From the NCBI GenBank assembly GCA_037903475.1, contig JBAJFG010000355.1, positions 62,001-126,000 on the forward strand: 64,000 nucleotides of DNA, written 5' to 3'. Shown here piece after piece: positions 1 to 9,950 of this stretch; the stretch's first letter is position 1; each line of letters begins with the position of its first letter. The DNA is from Ancylostoma caninum (lineage: Eukaryota > Nematoda > Chromadorea > Rhabditida > Ancylostomatidae). The notes under the pieces are model-generated. The model did no database searches. It had not been told where the DNA came from and saw nothing but the letters and a program-made list of their open reading frames with translations. The translations under genes and the position numbers were made by a program.

Positions 1-46
1 TCTGCAGATGCACCATGAGTCGCCATTTGCGCCTACCTTAATTTCT

Positions 47-332
47 TCAGGAAGAGTTCAGCGAGGGGAAGGAGGCTTCACTAGTTTGACGCCGTAGAAC
101 ATGCATTCCTTGCCTGTACTTGGCAGAGAATGACACAAATGCACAAGGAGCCGTTCCTCTCCAGCGTTTATCCGGTCTAGCAGCAGGGTGCCCTTTGCAC
201 AAGGAGCAGAAGTTATTCACTGGGTTCGGCTTACATTTGTGATTGTCCAGCGGCCGGCTACACGGTAGGCGACTCACTTCACAGGTGATAATTGCAATGA
301 CTGCTGCCTTAGAATTTGAGGAACCACTGACA
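47..332 (-). CDS. Possible cysteine-rich exon, unknown family
   Basis: An open frame of about 95 codons runs without interruption from a good acceptor (poly-T followed by GTCAG, just above position 332) to a TGA at 47-49. It holds six cysteines in the last 85 residues, with segments CEVSRLPC, CKPNPVNNFCSLC and GTAPCAFV. The spacing (6, 8, 8, 2 and 17 residues between cysteines) suggests a secreted, disulphide-bonded domain, but it does not match the Kunitz, EGF or ShK patterns I know. No start codon is needed if it is an internal or terminal exon; an in-frame ATG lies at 277. It touches the window edge, so other exons may lie outside. The alternative is a chance open frame; the splice acceptor and balanced composition argue weakly for coding. 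Confidence 0.28.
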
Positions 333-656
333 AAAAAAAAACAAATTGCATGAAAGCTGTTTTAGAAGCGTGTTTCATTTGTAGCAACAAACGATCTTCC
401 GTTGAAATAGGAATCCGGCTTTTCTGTGCATCAGCGCTAAATGTATCTTTAATTTCTCAAATTGCACACCACATTTCAAACAGATTGGAAAGTTTTAAAT
501 CTACTTTTTACGTCGAAAGTATATACATAGTACATGCTGCGCAACTTTTATGTGGAAAACTGTTGATTTTGTGTCCAACATCTTCACTATTTTCTTAAGA
601 AAAACTCGGAGACAGTTTCAAATCTAGCATCTATGCGCACATATATAATGGAAATA
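333..656. other. No gene seen
   Basis: AT-rich DNA with one short + frame (350-598) that has no splice sites, domain or composition signal. Confidence 0.4.
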
Positions 657-765
657 CTGGGCCACGGCGGACCCATTCTTCATCCGTGGACCCGTATGCT
701 GGCGTTTTCCCCACTTTTGGGCCAGTGTCGCGACTTCGTGCGACTCTATCCGTAACATCTTGAAA
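657..765 (+). repeat. Isolated copy of the GGACCCGT minisatellite
   Basis: About one and a half units, containing GGGCCACGGCGGACCC, CCGTGGACCCGTATGC and TTTTCCCCACTTTTGGGCC. The same words recur in the array at 1625-2083, so this is a small outlying piece of that family. Confidence 0.7.
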
Positions 766-1624
766 GAGTCCCAGGTCGCGCTGCGGCATGGCCCACGCTT
801 CTCGCACAAGCACGTCAGGCTCAGCCCCCTCCGCCGAAGCTGCATAAATAGGTGCGCGCGCATACTCACCAAGCCAGTCGTCGAGTGTTAACCACGGGGA
901 GCGGTAGCGTCGCGAGGCAATAGGATAGATGTTGGAACAGCACATGTGTCGATTATCAACAACAACGCTCCACATAGTACGACAAGGACAGGAGCTGCGC
1001 TACAAAGAGGTAACCCGGCGTCCCTGCCTTCGCGAGGGGGTATGGAGCACACGTTGCCCCTGCGGAGCACGTCTCATACGTCAGGGGGTTTGTGTTTGCC
1101 ATCTGACCGTAGTGACGGGACGGTTGTGTTCCCCCCTCAGTCTTTGTATTGTATTTGTGTCTATATTCGTAGTGGGCTATGAACATGGGCAGTGTTAGTG
1201 TTCTGTTGTGTAGCAAGAAGTACAGACAGAAGCTACAAAGGTAGTGGCTACAATATACAGCACAGTTACTATCTTACACACGTGTATTATCAGTGCGGGC
1301 AGATGAGGTGGCAGATCATCTGCAATATCGCATATATCGTTTGCTGTCGATTGTGCATAGTATGCGGGATCTGGTTATGTCACATTGTCGTAAGGATTTG
1401 GTTGGTAGCCTAGGGGCCTCCACTGCAGTTAAGCTGTGAACTACGTGGCAGGTGAACTCATGCATTCTGACGCAAGCCAAACGTGGTACCAGCCTTGGCG
1501 GGTCATTATCCCGTCAGTATCAGGTTTGCGGGTTTTCTGGTAGTTGCTCCGCCGATGCGTTGGTTTCAGGTCTGCTAACCACTGCTAGAGTGACCCCGGG
1601 AAATCACGACAGTCAGGGAAGACC
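766..1624. other. Overlapping open frames, no supported gene
   Basis: GC-balanced stretch where all six frames carry 60-115 codon open runs (for example 929-1198 on + and 956-1216 on -). None shows a known motif, and the frames overlap each other, which is what low stop-codon density alone would give. Confidence 0.4.
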
Positions 1625-2083
1625 GATTCTCCATTGATGGATCTGTATCCTGGCGTTCCTCCCAGTATTGGGCCAGGGCAGGGTATCCCAGCGCTTTCCC
1701 CAATATTAGGCCCCCCGCGGACCCATTCTCCATCCGTGGACCCGTATGCTGACGTTTTTCTCACTAATGGGAATCATGGGGACTCACTCTCTATCCGTGC
1801 CCCCGTATCCAGGCGCTTTCCCACTTTTGGACCAGAGAACACCCATTCTCCACTCATGGATCTGTATCCTGACGTTCCTCCAACTATTGGGCCAGGGCAG
1901 GGTATCCCAGCGCTTCCCCCAATATTGGGCCCCCCCGCGGACTCACTCTCTATCCGTGCACCCGTATCCAGGCGCTTTCCCCACTTTTAGGCCAGGGAAG
2001 ACCCATTCTATATTCTTGGACCCGTATCCTGGCATTTTCCCCACTATTGGGCCACGGCGGACCCTTTCTCTATCGGTGGACAC
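1625..2083 (+). repeat. Minisatellite array, GGACCCGT family, about 60-bp units
   Basis: Roughly seven diverged units of about 60 bp. Shared words are GGACCCGTAT or GGATCTGTAT, then CCTGGCGTTTTCC, CACTATTGGGCCA, then GGACCCATTCTC. There is a higher-order repeat: the block with CTGTATCCTG...GGGCAGGGTATCCCAGCG occurs at about 1639-1718 and again about 1859-1935, some 220 bp apart. Related units occur at 657, 34264 and, more distantly, at 11595 and 13560. The 118 and 130 codon open frames here come from the repeats. Confidence 0.85.
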
Positions 2084-2170
2084 CAGTTGCGGAAGCAGAA
2101 AGTGGGCGGGATGTGGGGGGGGCATGGGGAAAAAGTGAGGTCTTTTGGGGATACAGACGGAAAATAAATA
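2084..2170 (+). mobile_element. hAT MITE fragment (5' end)
   Basis: Starts with CAGTTGCGGAAGCAGAAAG, one or two changes from the CAGTGGCGGACGCAGAAAG terminus of the complete copies at 12363 and 39820, and continues through the same G-rich stretch to GACGGAAAATAAA. The 3' half is missing. It abuts the end of the minisatellite array directly. Confidence 0.75.
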
Positions 2171-2410
2171 CATGTTTCATATGCGCCACCTAATTGAGTA
2201 TAGTGTGCGGAGGATAAACTAATTGGTCAGCTTCACTTAATTGCGTTGGAATGATCCATACAAATCAAGGTTCGCTCATTTGAAAGGGAGCTCAGCAAAC
2301 GGCTTGCAAAGAGGTTAAGTGCTGGAGGAGTAGCGGCAAAGCGTCTTATCAAGATCCATTGTTTGTACATATGACTGCAGTCTGGGGTTTTCCACTAGAA
2401 TATGTAATTT

Positions 2411-2540
2411 TCAACGAACTCTAGGTTTTGGAAGGCTGCGAAGAGGAACCATGGAGGAGGCCCCTGTGATTCCGTAACACAAATCGTGGACCAAGCAACA
2501 GCTCTGAAGATGAACGGAGCTAGAGTTGAACAGAGCCCGG
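2411..2540 (-). pseudogene. Phospholipase A2-like exon or relic
   Basis: The minus frame contains SCCLVHDLCYG (codons at about 2471-2503), which matches the calcium-dependent secreted phospholipase A2 active-site signature CCxxHDxCY, including the catalytic His-Asp pair and flanking cysteines. A plausible acceptor (TTCATCTTCAG) lies just upstream of the first Cys codon. The downstream residues are not the usual cysteine-rich PLA2 continuation, and no calcium loop (GCGCYCG-like) is visible nearby. The family hydrolyses the sn-2 ester of phospholipids and is secreted. It could be one short exon of a gene whose other exons I cannot find, a decayed copy, or a coincidence of nine residues. Confidence 0.3.
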
Positions 2541-2913
2541 AATCGATGGCTTTCGCCGTTATAATTACCCATGTTGAACAACATGAGTACATTTGTGTGA
2601 GATACGTTGCACGTTATTTTGGGGTGGATCCAAATCGGTGGGCTAGAAGTGGTATCCCGCAAGGTCCCTTCAACAGGAGGTGGTCAGCGCTGCCACAAGG
2701 CAACCACCAGGCCACTAGAAGCAGGAGGAGACCAGGGCTGGGATTCATGACACGTCAACCACGATAACCATGGCTAGCTAGCGTGGTTAGCGTGACTTTT
2801 TTTCATTCAGGACGCCGGCTAGCTCAAACATTGGTATGACTAGCCAAGCTAACGTAGCCGTCACGGCTCGCGTAGCCAAGTCCATGGTTGACGCAGTAAA
2901 CATGTTGTTTAAA

Positions 2914-3278
2914 TGTGGAATGATGCCCAACAGTATATCGCGGAAGCGCGATTCACACAGTCGACTAACCAAAATTGACCTACGCCAGGATAAGCAATGC
3001 GAGCAAGAGAGCGTGCGATCTTCCAGGGTGGGCGCTAGGATGTGCGAACTTTGGTCGGACTCTGACCGAGATCCGACCACAAACCGTGATATCTGGAACC
3101 TTGGACGATGACCAAGGTTCCAGAACTTCCGGGAGGAGGCTATAAAAGGCCCACCCTGGATCGAGAATTATTATCCCTCGTATTCGACGTCCCGGCTGTA
3201 TTAGCCGCTGTTCGCTGTCTTCGTTATTGTTCTGAATAGTTACCTAATAAACTACTACTCCACTGCGCCACTTCCACA
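2914..3278 (+). mobile_element. Solo LTR of a retrotransposon
   Basis: A 365-bp block starts TGTGGAA and ends TTCCACA, the short terminal inversion typical of LTRs. Inside, in order, are a TATA box (TATAAAAG, 3141-3148) and a poly(A) signal (AATAAA, 3246-3251), about 105 bp apart, as expected for U3-R-U5. No gag or pol reading frame follows and no second LTR is visible, so it is a solo LTR or a truncated end. The five bases on each side do not match (TTAAA against CGAAG), so a target duplication is not seen. Gypsy against BEL/Pao cannot be decided. Confidence 0.55.
3095..3148 (+). promoter_or_regulatory. LTR core promoter with heat-shock-element-like palindrome
   Basis: GGAACCTTGG (3095-3104) and CCAAGGTTCC (3112-3121) form a perfect 10-bp inverted repeat with a 7-bp spacer. 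Overlapping its right arm, TTCCAGAACTTCC (3118-3130) fits the alternating TTCnnGAAnnTTC heat-shock element with one mismatch. A TATA box follows 10 bp later at 3141. The spacing is compatible with a heat- or stress-responsive promoter; that is inference from sequence only. Confidence 0.5.
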
Positions 3279-5520
3279 CGAAGACTCGTGTGGTAGAAAT
3301 CAAGGAAGAGGGCCATTGAAGTTCTTTCACAGTAGGCAAAATTGCGAAATGCATTTTTCTTTTTTCATTTGTGGTATTCTCTTGTTTCTATCCATTTTCC
3401 TATGCTTGAGGTTTCCTCCTTTTTTCTGAGTCCCTCTGCCGCGCCTGCTATATCGTAAACCAGTTTTTTTTTGTTTGATTTTGTTAACTTGACGATTATT
3501 TCGAGTTCGGATTTGCTACGAAGCGGTTCTCGGACAAGGACGAAAACAACTGCCTGCTGTGGCACTGCAGGCTCGTAAGTTTCAAAGGAATCGATTTGGA
3601 AATGTGTTCACTTTGTATTTCTTGTAATTAAGCACTGCCTCTTTTTTTTTGTTATACCACTTCCATCCTACTGGCGAGCCTCGGGCGTGGTTACGAGTAA
3701 ACATCTTTAGGAATAACAAGCTAAAAGGCCAATACCCACTCCTTTCATTTTTACAACACTTTTACTAAATTGTTCTTTGGTGGGAATTTCATAAACGTTT
3801 TTTCTTCCTTACTTTCTTCTCAATCTCTTCACTCCTCTGCAGTATTTAATTCATACTTGTTCTCCCTTCTTCATTCATTTTCCCTGCAGTGGTTTTGTTT
3901 CCTCGTCATTTTGCCCCCATGGTTTCTCGTTTTAATGCATAAGCCGTTTTGCTTGGATGATTCATTCTTCTTTTTTTCATGTTAGCATATTGATCTTTAC
4001 TGCCACTTCCCCTCTTTTTATTCTTTGCGCTGCATTGTTTGAACTGTAAAATGTTGTTCGTCTTTGCTCCTTCATTTTTTTTTAACGTAACTTTTGTTCT
4101 CAGCTATTCCGTTTAATTCTTCTGCATTTGTATTAATCCTATAGCCAATCGCATCAATTCATAGCTTTCTACATCCACCTTCCTCCTCTCTAGTTGTTGA
4201 TGCGATTTTGTCTTCGATTCTTCTGAGACACATTAGTTTCTTACTTATGTTCGTTTTTTAACTTTCATATTATTGGGTTGTAACATAAGTTTCCGCTGTT
4301 TTTCCGTAAGCATTCTCAAAGGCTTCTAATAGGTGGATACCAATTAGATTTCGCTCATGTCTAGATACTATTTTAAATCGCATGATCTCACAAACGTTCT
4401 GGAATGTGGGGCCTATTTTTGCGTCTTATATTGAAGATGTAATTGATTCCGGAATTATTCCTTCAAGAATGCAAATTCGGTGACTGCACTTGTATAAAAA
4501 TTTTACCATAACGTTGTATGATGCAAACCAAATTTGGGTGGAGTAATATCGAGACCACTGTCATTCTCTCTGGAACTTTCTCCCCCCATTTTATTGTCGA
4601 GCGGTCTCAAGCACAGACACCATAGTTGGTAACCCAAAATTTTAATCACGCCGTTTTTCTCTCTGGAGTTGAAGCAAATTGATGTGGAATTTCTCCCATA
4701 GCGGCTACAAACATCAACAGTTTTCGGATACTAATTGGTGCATTTTTGGGACAAGTTCCAAGAGCTCTGCGGAAATAACACCATTTTGCCATGCCGCGGA
4801 GGGCGCCTCAATTTTGTTGGTCGAACTCTCCGGAAAGGCAAAGAGCTCGCAGAGGAATTCTTAATTTCGCATTAGCTAGCACAAATCAAGCTCTAGCCAA
4901 GCGCCGGTTATCAGATCACATAAATGTCTAATGAGCGAGAATCGATCTGCCAAACTCAGTGACTTCGAGCACTGCCCGATCCAGTTTTTTGCGTCATAGT
5001 CCACGGATCTCTGGAGCAGCGGAGTGGAACTCCAGCTATAAAAACGGCAAAAGATTAGCGACTGTTATGGTGCATACTTCGATCTGTACCTGTGCGTATT
5101 TGATTTTTCATAAAACTTTTTCGTCGAAATTTTCAAAACAGCGGAAACTTTTGTTACAACCTAATAGTTTTTTTTTTCGCATGCTCTTCCTTGTCCTACG
5201 CATTTTGGCCGTTTCCTGTTGCAGTACTACGCAAGGACCTAATCCTATCTCCAGATGTATAGAAAGAAATTGTATTTTTTTAATTTCCGTGGGATTGCTT
5301 TTTTTGGCCCTATCTCAGTGTCGTTTCCAGGAAACTACAACAGAATAGGGACGCCATCAGCAGTGGGCAGTGGAGGGCTGTTTATGTAGATTTTATACCG
5401 AACTGATGTTTAAATGAATATTTGGAAAGCATTGGTCACCCGTTATTTTGTCTTTTATTGAGTTCCCCTTTCTGATTTTTGATGCTATTGTGCGGTATTT
5501 TCGAGACCGTTTATAGATCA
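3279..5520. other. T-rich non-coding stretch
   Basis: The + strand is pyrimidine-rich with many T runs (for example around 3640, 4075 and 5170). The open frames at 3770-3985 and 4959-5348 are Phe/Ser/Leu-rich products of that bias. I see no exon, RNA gene or repeat structure. Confidence 0.45.
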
Positions 5521-5590
5521 TGCTCGGTTGCTATACACGGATAAGTAGACTTCATCTGCACAGTTATTTTTGTTCCCATGCTCACGTGTT

Positions 5591-6830
5591 TTCAGTTACA
5601 TTGGAAAAGGAGGAACTGGAAAAGAACGAACTCCTCATCAGAGCTGCAGCTTCCCGTCTTTTCTTGCCGAGGAAAGACCTGTGGAGGAGATCAGTGACGG
5701 AGAGTTCAGGATTCGCCTTGAGTTTGCTGGAGAAAGATTAGACACAGCGTTCAGCTGCTCTCACTCCAGCTCACAAACTGGCAACATTTGCGGATATTTT
5801 TGGATCAGCCAGTATCCAAATAACTGCTATTGATATTCATCTAAATCTGATGGACACTTGAGCATTCACTTGTTCAACCACACTCAGAAAGAAGAAGAAG
5901 CACCGGTATTTCTAAGCGACGGTGTCCATAATGATAGTGGAAGTGGACCCCTCGCAGAAACAAGACGAATGTGAGTGATCTACATAAGGGAGTAAGACTC
6001 AGCTAAAAAGTCAGGTTCTGGTTTTTTAAGAAATGGGAGATCACTAACATGGTGGGTGCCTTCGACGGAACTGATGTCACGGAACTCTCCTGTGGAGGAC
6101 GAAGATTCGTTTGCCAACACGGTATATTTGTCATTATTTCGCATTTACTTATATAGATCCTTTTTGTTTAGGAAACAGTTCTATTCTATGAACCTTAGCA
6201 TCACAATCGACGACAAACAAAGGATAATATGGGCGAGTGCGCGATATCCCAGACGCGTCCACGACTCAAGCGTTCGTTTTCGTTGAGCGTATTGGGCTGA
6301 AGCGAGCTATATTGATGTAATTCAGGTGTTAAGGAAAGTCGCCTGTACAGGGAGTTCAAGAAACGCAGGAAGGAAGGGATTCCTCCGCTGACAGTGCATA
6401 CGGAGCTGAGCGAGTCCTACTAAAGTCCATTCCAAGGAGCAATCGCACGCTAGCAGGTCAGGGACTCATGATTTCTATGCTTCTGGAACTTTGTTGAAAA
6501 CGGTACTCTCAGAAGATCGATATACAGACGCTGTGTGCGGTGGCAGAGTGGTAGTGGTGCGGACAATAGGTGAACTCAAGTGAGTAGTTTATGCTCCACA
6601 ACGAGCTAAGGTTTGCACTGCTGGTTATCACTTCTCTTGTGTCACATTCAAGCCTACTTTTAGATAGCTATAGAGCGATGCTACAAATCATCCTTGCATG
6701 CCGCGCTCTCCATAATGTATGTATTGAAGTAAACGAAGAGGAATTCGAATTGGAAATCCGAGTGGAAGGAGATGAAGACGATCTTTCCGTCAAAGATTTA
6801 GAGGCGTCCTGGAAGCGCAGCTGGAGTGGC
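5591..6830 (+). pseudogene. PIF/Harbinger transposase, decayed (HARBI1-like DDE nuclease)
   Basis: Scattered pieces in different frames follow the order of a Harbinger nuclease. From 5591, after a TTTTCAG acceptor, comes an N-terminal piece with LEKEELEKNELLIRAAAS, then LTPAHKLATFADIFGSAS (about 5760-5815), the part preceding the catalytic core. The first catalytic Asp is in VGAFDGTDVTEL (6052-6087). FYSMNLSITIDDKQRIIWA and YPRRVHDSSVF (to about 6276) match the second block, joined across a 50-bp intron (6122-6171, GTATAT...TTTAG). SRLYREFKKRRKEG follows near 6350, and the C-terminal LQIILACRALHNVCIE is at about 6680-6735. Stops and frameshifts separate these pieces, so it cannot be functional. 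The enzyme would cut and paste the element at TWA sites. Its usual partner, a Myb-like protein, lies opposite at 7685-8782. Confidence 0.75.
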
Positions 6831-6888
6831 GATGAGACAACACATTATCGACACATATTTCTTTTGAATATTTTTGTCATGATTACCT

Positions 6889-7497
6889 TAACCCATTGAT
6901 GACCGCACGCATTTTCACGTGTCTGGCGCGTGGTAGCGGCGCCCGTTTCGAGAGCGCCGCGCCCGCATGGTTCCAAGCTGTTACGATAACAAAATTGAGA
7001 CAAAAATAAACAGGCTTGCAAAAATAATCAATAATCAATTTTTGAATGTTCGCTAGTATAATCGGGCCAGAAAAAAGGAATAATCTAAGCGGTTCCTACT
7101 CCCTTTGAAGCCGAAAGAGGTTGGCAAAAGGTATTTTAATGGTTCTGAGGAAGTGTCCTGGGAGTATGCACATTCGTATGGCTTTAGCTTGACGAATGAG
7201 GAAGCACTAGATGTAAAAAAGTGATTCTGTGCACGAAATATGGCTTTTGCACAAATTATTCTCATTCACAACACAAGGAATTTGATGGCATCTCTCTCAA
7301 TTTCAAAATCTCATCCTTTCCATGGTATTTACTACAATAAAATAAAAATCTTTCTTGAGCCACAAATAGTTGAGACATTGTTCGAAGTTTTCTGCTCGTT
7401 ACATACGAAAATGCTGGGAAATTGTTCAGAAATGAGATCCAGTAGTTGACGACAAGAGCGCGGCTCACCCGTGAGCCACGCGGTCGTCAATTGGTTA
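6889..7497. mobile_element. Possible MITE with TAACC termini
   Basis: The left end TAACCCATTGATGACCGC and the inverted right end TAACCAATTGACGACCGC agree at 16 of 18 positions. The right end also holds a compact hairpin (TTGACGAC...GTCGTCAA at 7446-7492, with GCGGCTCAC/GTGAGCC inside). The interiors are unrelated. It lies between the two Harbinger genes, so it could be a later insertion there or part of that element. Confidence 0.4.
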
Positions 7498-7684
7498 CAT
7501 ACACTATTGCTATGATGTAATTATCTAATGTACTCATTGAATGCAGTAAACAGTAAAGAGTTTGTTCGCAACTGTTTTATCGGTATCAATACAATAACAT
7601 TCAAGAAATAAATGGTTGCTCTGGTAAGAGGAAGAATTTCGTCATATTTGAGTGAAAAATAACACAAACGTAAATTATAATTAT

Positions 7685-8782
7685 CTACATGTCTGCGCAC
7701 TGGCGGTACAGGTCCGATGGAGCGAGCGGCCGGCCGCGAATGTAGCCATCCCGCGCACGCTCGAGCTCTAACCTCGATCTTTCCATCTCCAGGTGAAGGA
7801 GCACGAGCTCCATCTGAGCTCGCTCAAGCTCGACACGTGCGTGCTCCAGCTCCGGACGCCCCATTCCGCTCCCATCTCTATTGCATCAGCAAGGAGCTTG
7901 ACTGTGACGTTGATCTTCCCGCCGTATAGTAGGGATCTCCTGTCAGTGAAAACCGACAGAGCCTCCTTTACTCTTCTTGAATGAAAACTGTTCAATGAAA
8001 TGAAGTGAAACAAACTCTTAAATGAAATCGAAACTCTTAACCCAAAGAAAAACATACCCTGCGATGGTTTTCTTTTCTTAAGAGGCCGTTTCTTAGAAGG
8101 GCAGATGCTGCAATGACTCCTTCCGATCTTCCTATGTCCTGAGACGAGTTCGCGACATCCTCTTCGTGATAGATGCTTTCCAAAGCAACCGGCGATGGAG
8201 ATTTGACGTCTCGCTGTTCATCTGGCCAACCCGTGGAAGGAAAATGCTCTTCCGGTGACGTTTTTTTTCATTCGGGTGACCACTTTCCCAGAACGGTTGT
8301 CTTGGCGGAGTTTTCGGCTCTTGAAATAATGCGCGATTAGAATCACATGTGAACTGGAAATACGGTTGGACTGCAAACTTACCTTCACTTTAGAAAGTAC
8401 CCTGCTTGTTGCTGCATTCTAAACCAAAAAATCGGTAGAACAACACGTGTTTGTAGCGAATCCCTTATTCGATAAAGCACTTACGAATATTTTTTAGTTC
8501 CGTCACGTGTTGCTTTTCCTGTAAGCTTTCGTACAACAGCATGAAGTAGTGCTGCAATTTTTTCACCGATGGCCCTTCACCGCCACCGGTCCCCGTCAAT
8601 TCATTTTTCTGAAAAGACGACCTAATTCGGAAGGGAGTAAGTAGCGCGAACAATTGTACTTACCATGTCGAAAATGTACTTATTCACTTTTGAAGTCTGC
8701 TCGGAGCTGTTCCTCAATTTGGTTTTCGCTGGTAAGCTACTAGACAGCTGATCTCGTGCGCCCACTCCTTGAGTTTCATTTA
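7685..8782 (-). pseudogene. Myb/SANT-like DNA-binding protein of PIF/Harbinger type, five exons, two stops
   Basis: Exons on the minus strand: 8782-8664, 8608-8485, about 8418-8383, 8319-8058 and about 7939-7685, with GTAAGT-type donors at 8663, 8484 and 8382 and a TTTTCAG acceptor before 8608. The first two exons join in frame to give the C-terminal part of a Myb/SANT-like domain, with AKTKLRNSSEQTSKV, then YIFDMKNELTGTGGG; the TGGG turn is the hallmark of this domain. The last exon encodes a charged coiled coil (RPELEHARVELERAQMELVL and so on) ending at TAG 7685. In-frame TGA codons occur in exon 4 (after SPE, before KKTSPEEH) and in exon 5 just before the coiled coil, and the exon 3/4 phase does not fit, so I call it a pseudogene. 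In Harbinger elements this protein binds the element ends and recruits the transposase. Confidence 0.7.
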
Positions 8783-9900
8783 CTTAAGGAAGGGCCCGTC
8801 TTGCTGGCTTAAAATGATACACTTCATTGACATGAAATTGGAAAGCGATGGGAAAGTTTTTCAAACCATTTCTATGTACAGCTTTCGCACACTTTCTTGG
8901 AATTTATGATGATGTTCTTCTCTTGCATCGCAGTACAGTTCCATTAACGTTTGAATCTCTCATTCTGCGAATGGGGGAGCTTTTGCGCTGCAAAAAGGCT
9001 CAGCTATATTTGAGTCCACCTACTCCTAAATCAATGCAAAATAAATTATTTAAAGCTGTGTATTTCCACGGCATTAATGAAGCCGTTCACTTCCCCACTA
9101 ACATTATGAAATGTTAAAGAAAAATGTGCGTGCTTGAAACTACAGCGAGCCGCTAGTCGAACCCACTCGAATGAGAGCAAACGAAAGTACAGTTCGTTCA
9201 ACTGGCAGTGAATAGGTGGAGGGATCATGCTGATATTCGGCCATTTTCAATCGATATCAAGCATTCTTGGTAGTGCATAACCGCCCTGCTTTCTTTCAAT
9301 CAACGGATGCATCAGTATTCACTCTCTTCCGAATGCCCTATAAGTGTCGAAAAAATGAGATGTACACTAAGCTCTTTAGGTTTTCACAAGGTGTGGTTGA
9401 ACCGCGTGAACGTCTGTTTAGAGCACTATCATTACTCTTCTAAAACATCCACCATGAATTGTGCTGCCAAGAAGGCCAAAAAAAATCATACACCAACATG
9501 AAAGCACAGAGTGTCTTAGCATACGATCAGTTTTATTCAGAAACCTTGCCTAGACTTCGATTGAGGGAGCTATATGAAAGTCCAATCGAGAAATTCGTAC
9601 TCGTCTTCCACCCTGATTGCGTACTTGTACGGCTATGGCAAGATTATAGTTTCTCGAAGAAAAAGAAAACAAAGAGAGTAGCAGTTTCCCAGACAATCCC
9701 AGACACTTCTCCACTAGGTTCTCACTGGATATATGAAGAAGAATATCGTATCTATTTTGTACCACAGCATCATTTAGGTAGGTTGCAGCTAATGTTACAG
9801 CCATTTCACTACCTAAGCTGGGGTTCCACTTCATTTCGCCAGGTTATTCCTGACATAATCATACAAAAATGGGGCTGTGATACCATAAGGATAAAAGGAT
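8783..9900. other. No supported gene
   Basis: Short frames at 8848-9117, 9307-9501 and 9459-9908 on + have no domain, splice partner or coding bias that I can see. I searched here for the right terminal repeat of the Harbinger unit and did not find one. Confidence 0.35.
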
Positions 9901-9950
9901 GGGGGTAGTATAGTGGTGAGTATCCTCGTCTGTGGCGCAATACGAGTACG
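9899..9950 (+). tRNA. tRNA-Asp-like 5' half (pseudo-tRNA or SINE head)
   Basis: GGTAGTATAGTGGTGAGTAT followed by CCTCGTCTGT reproduces the D-arm and the start of the anticodon arm of metazoan tRNA-Asp, including the A box TAGTATAGTGG. After the anticodon region (GGC where CAC is expected) the sequence departs, and no B box (GGTTCAA) follows in the next 40 bp. It is therefore a truncated pseudo-tRNA, or the head of a tRNA-derived SINE, not a working tRNA gene. Confidence 0.5.

Noticed and set aside
6538..6590. TGGCAGAGTGGTAGTGG resembling a tRNA A box
   Set aside because: No B box or clover-leaf stems follow; it lies inside the Harbinger transposase relic.
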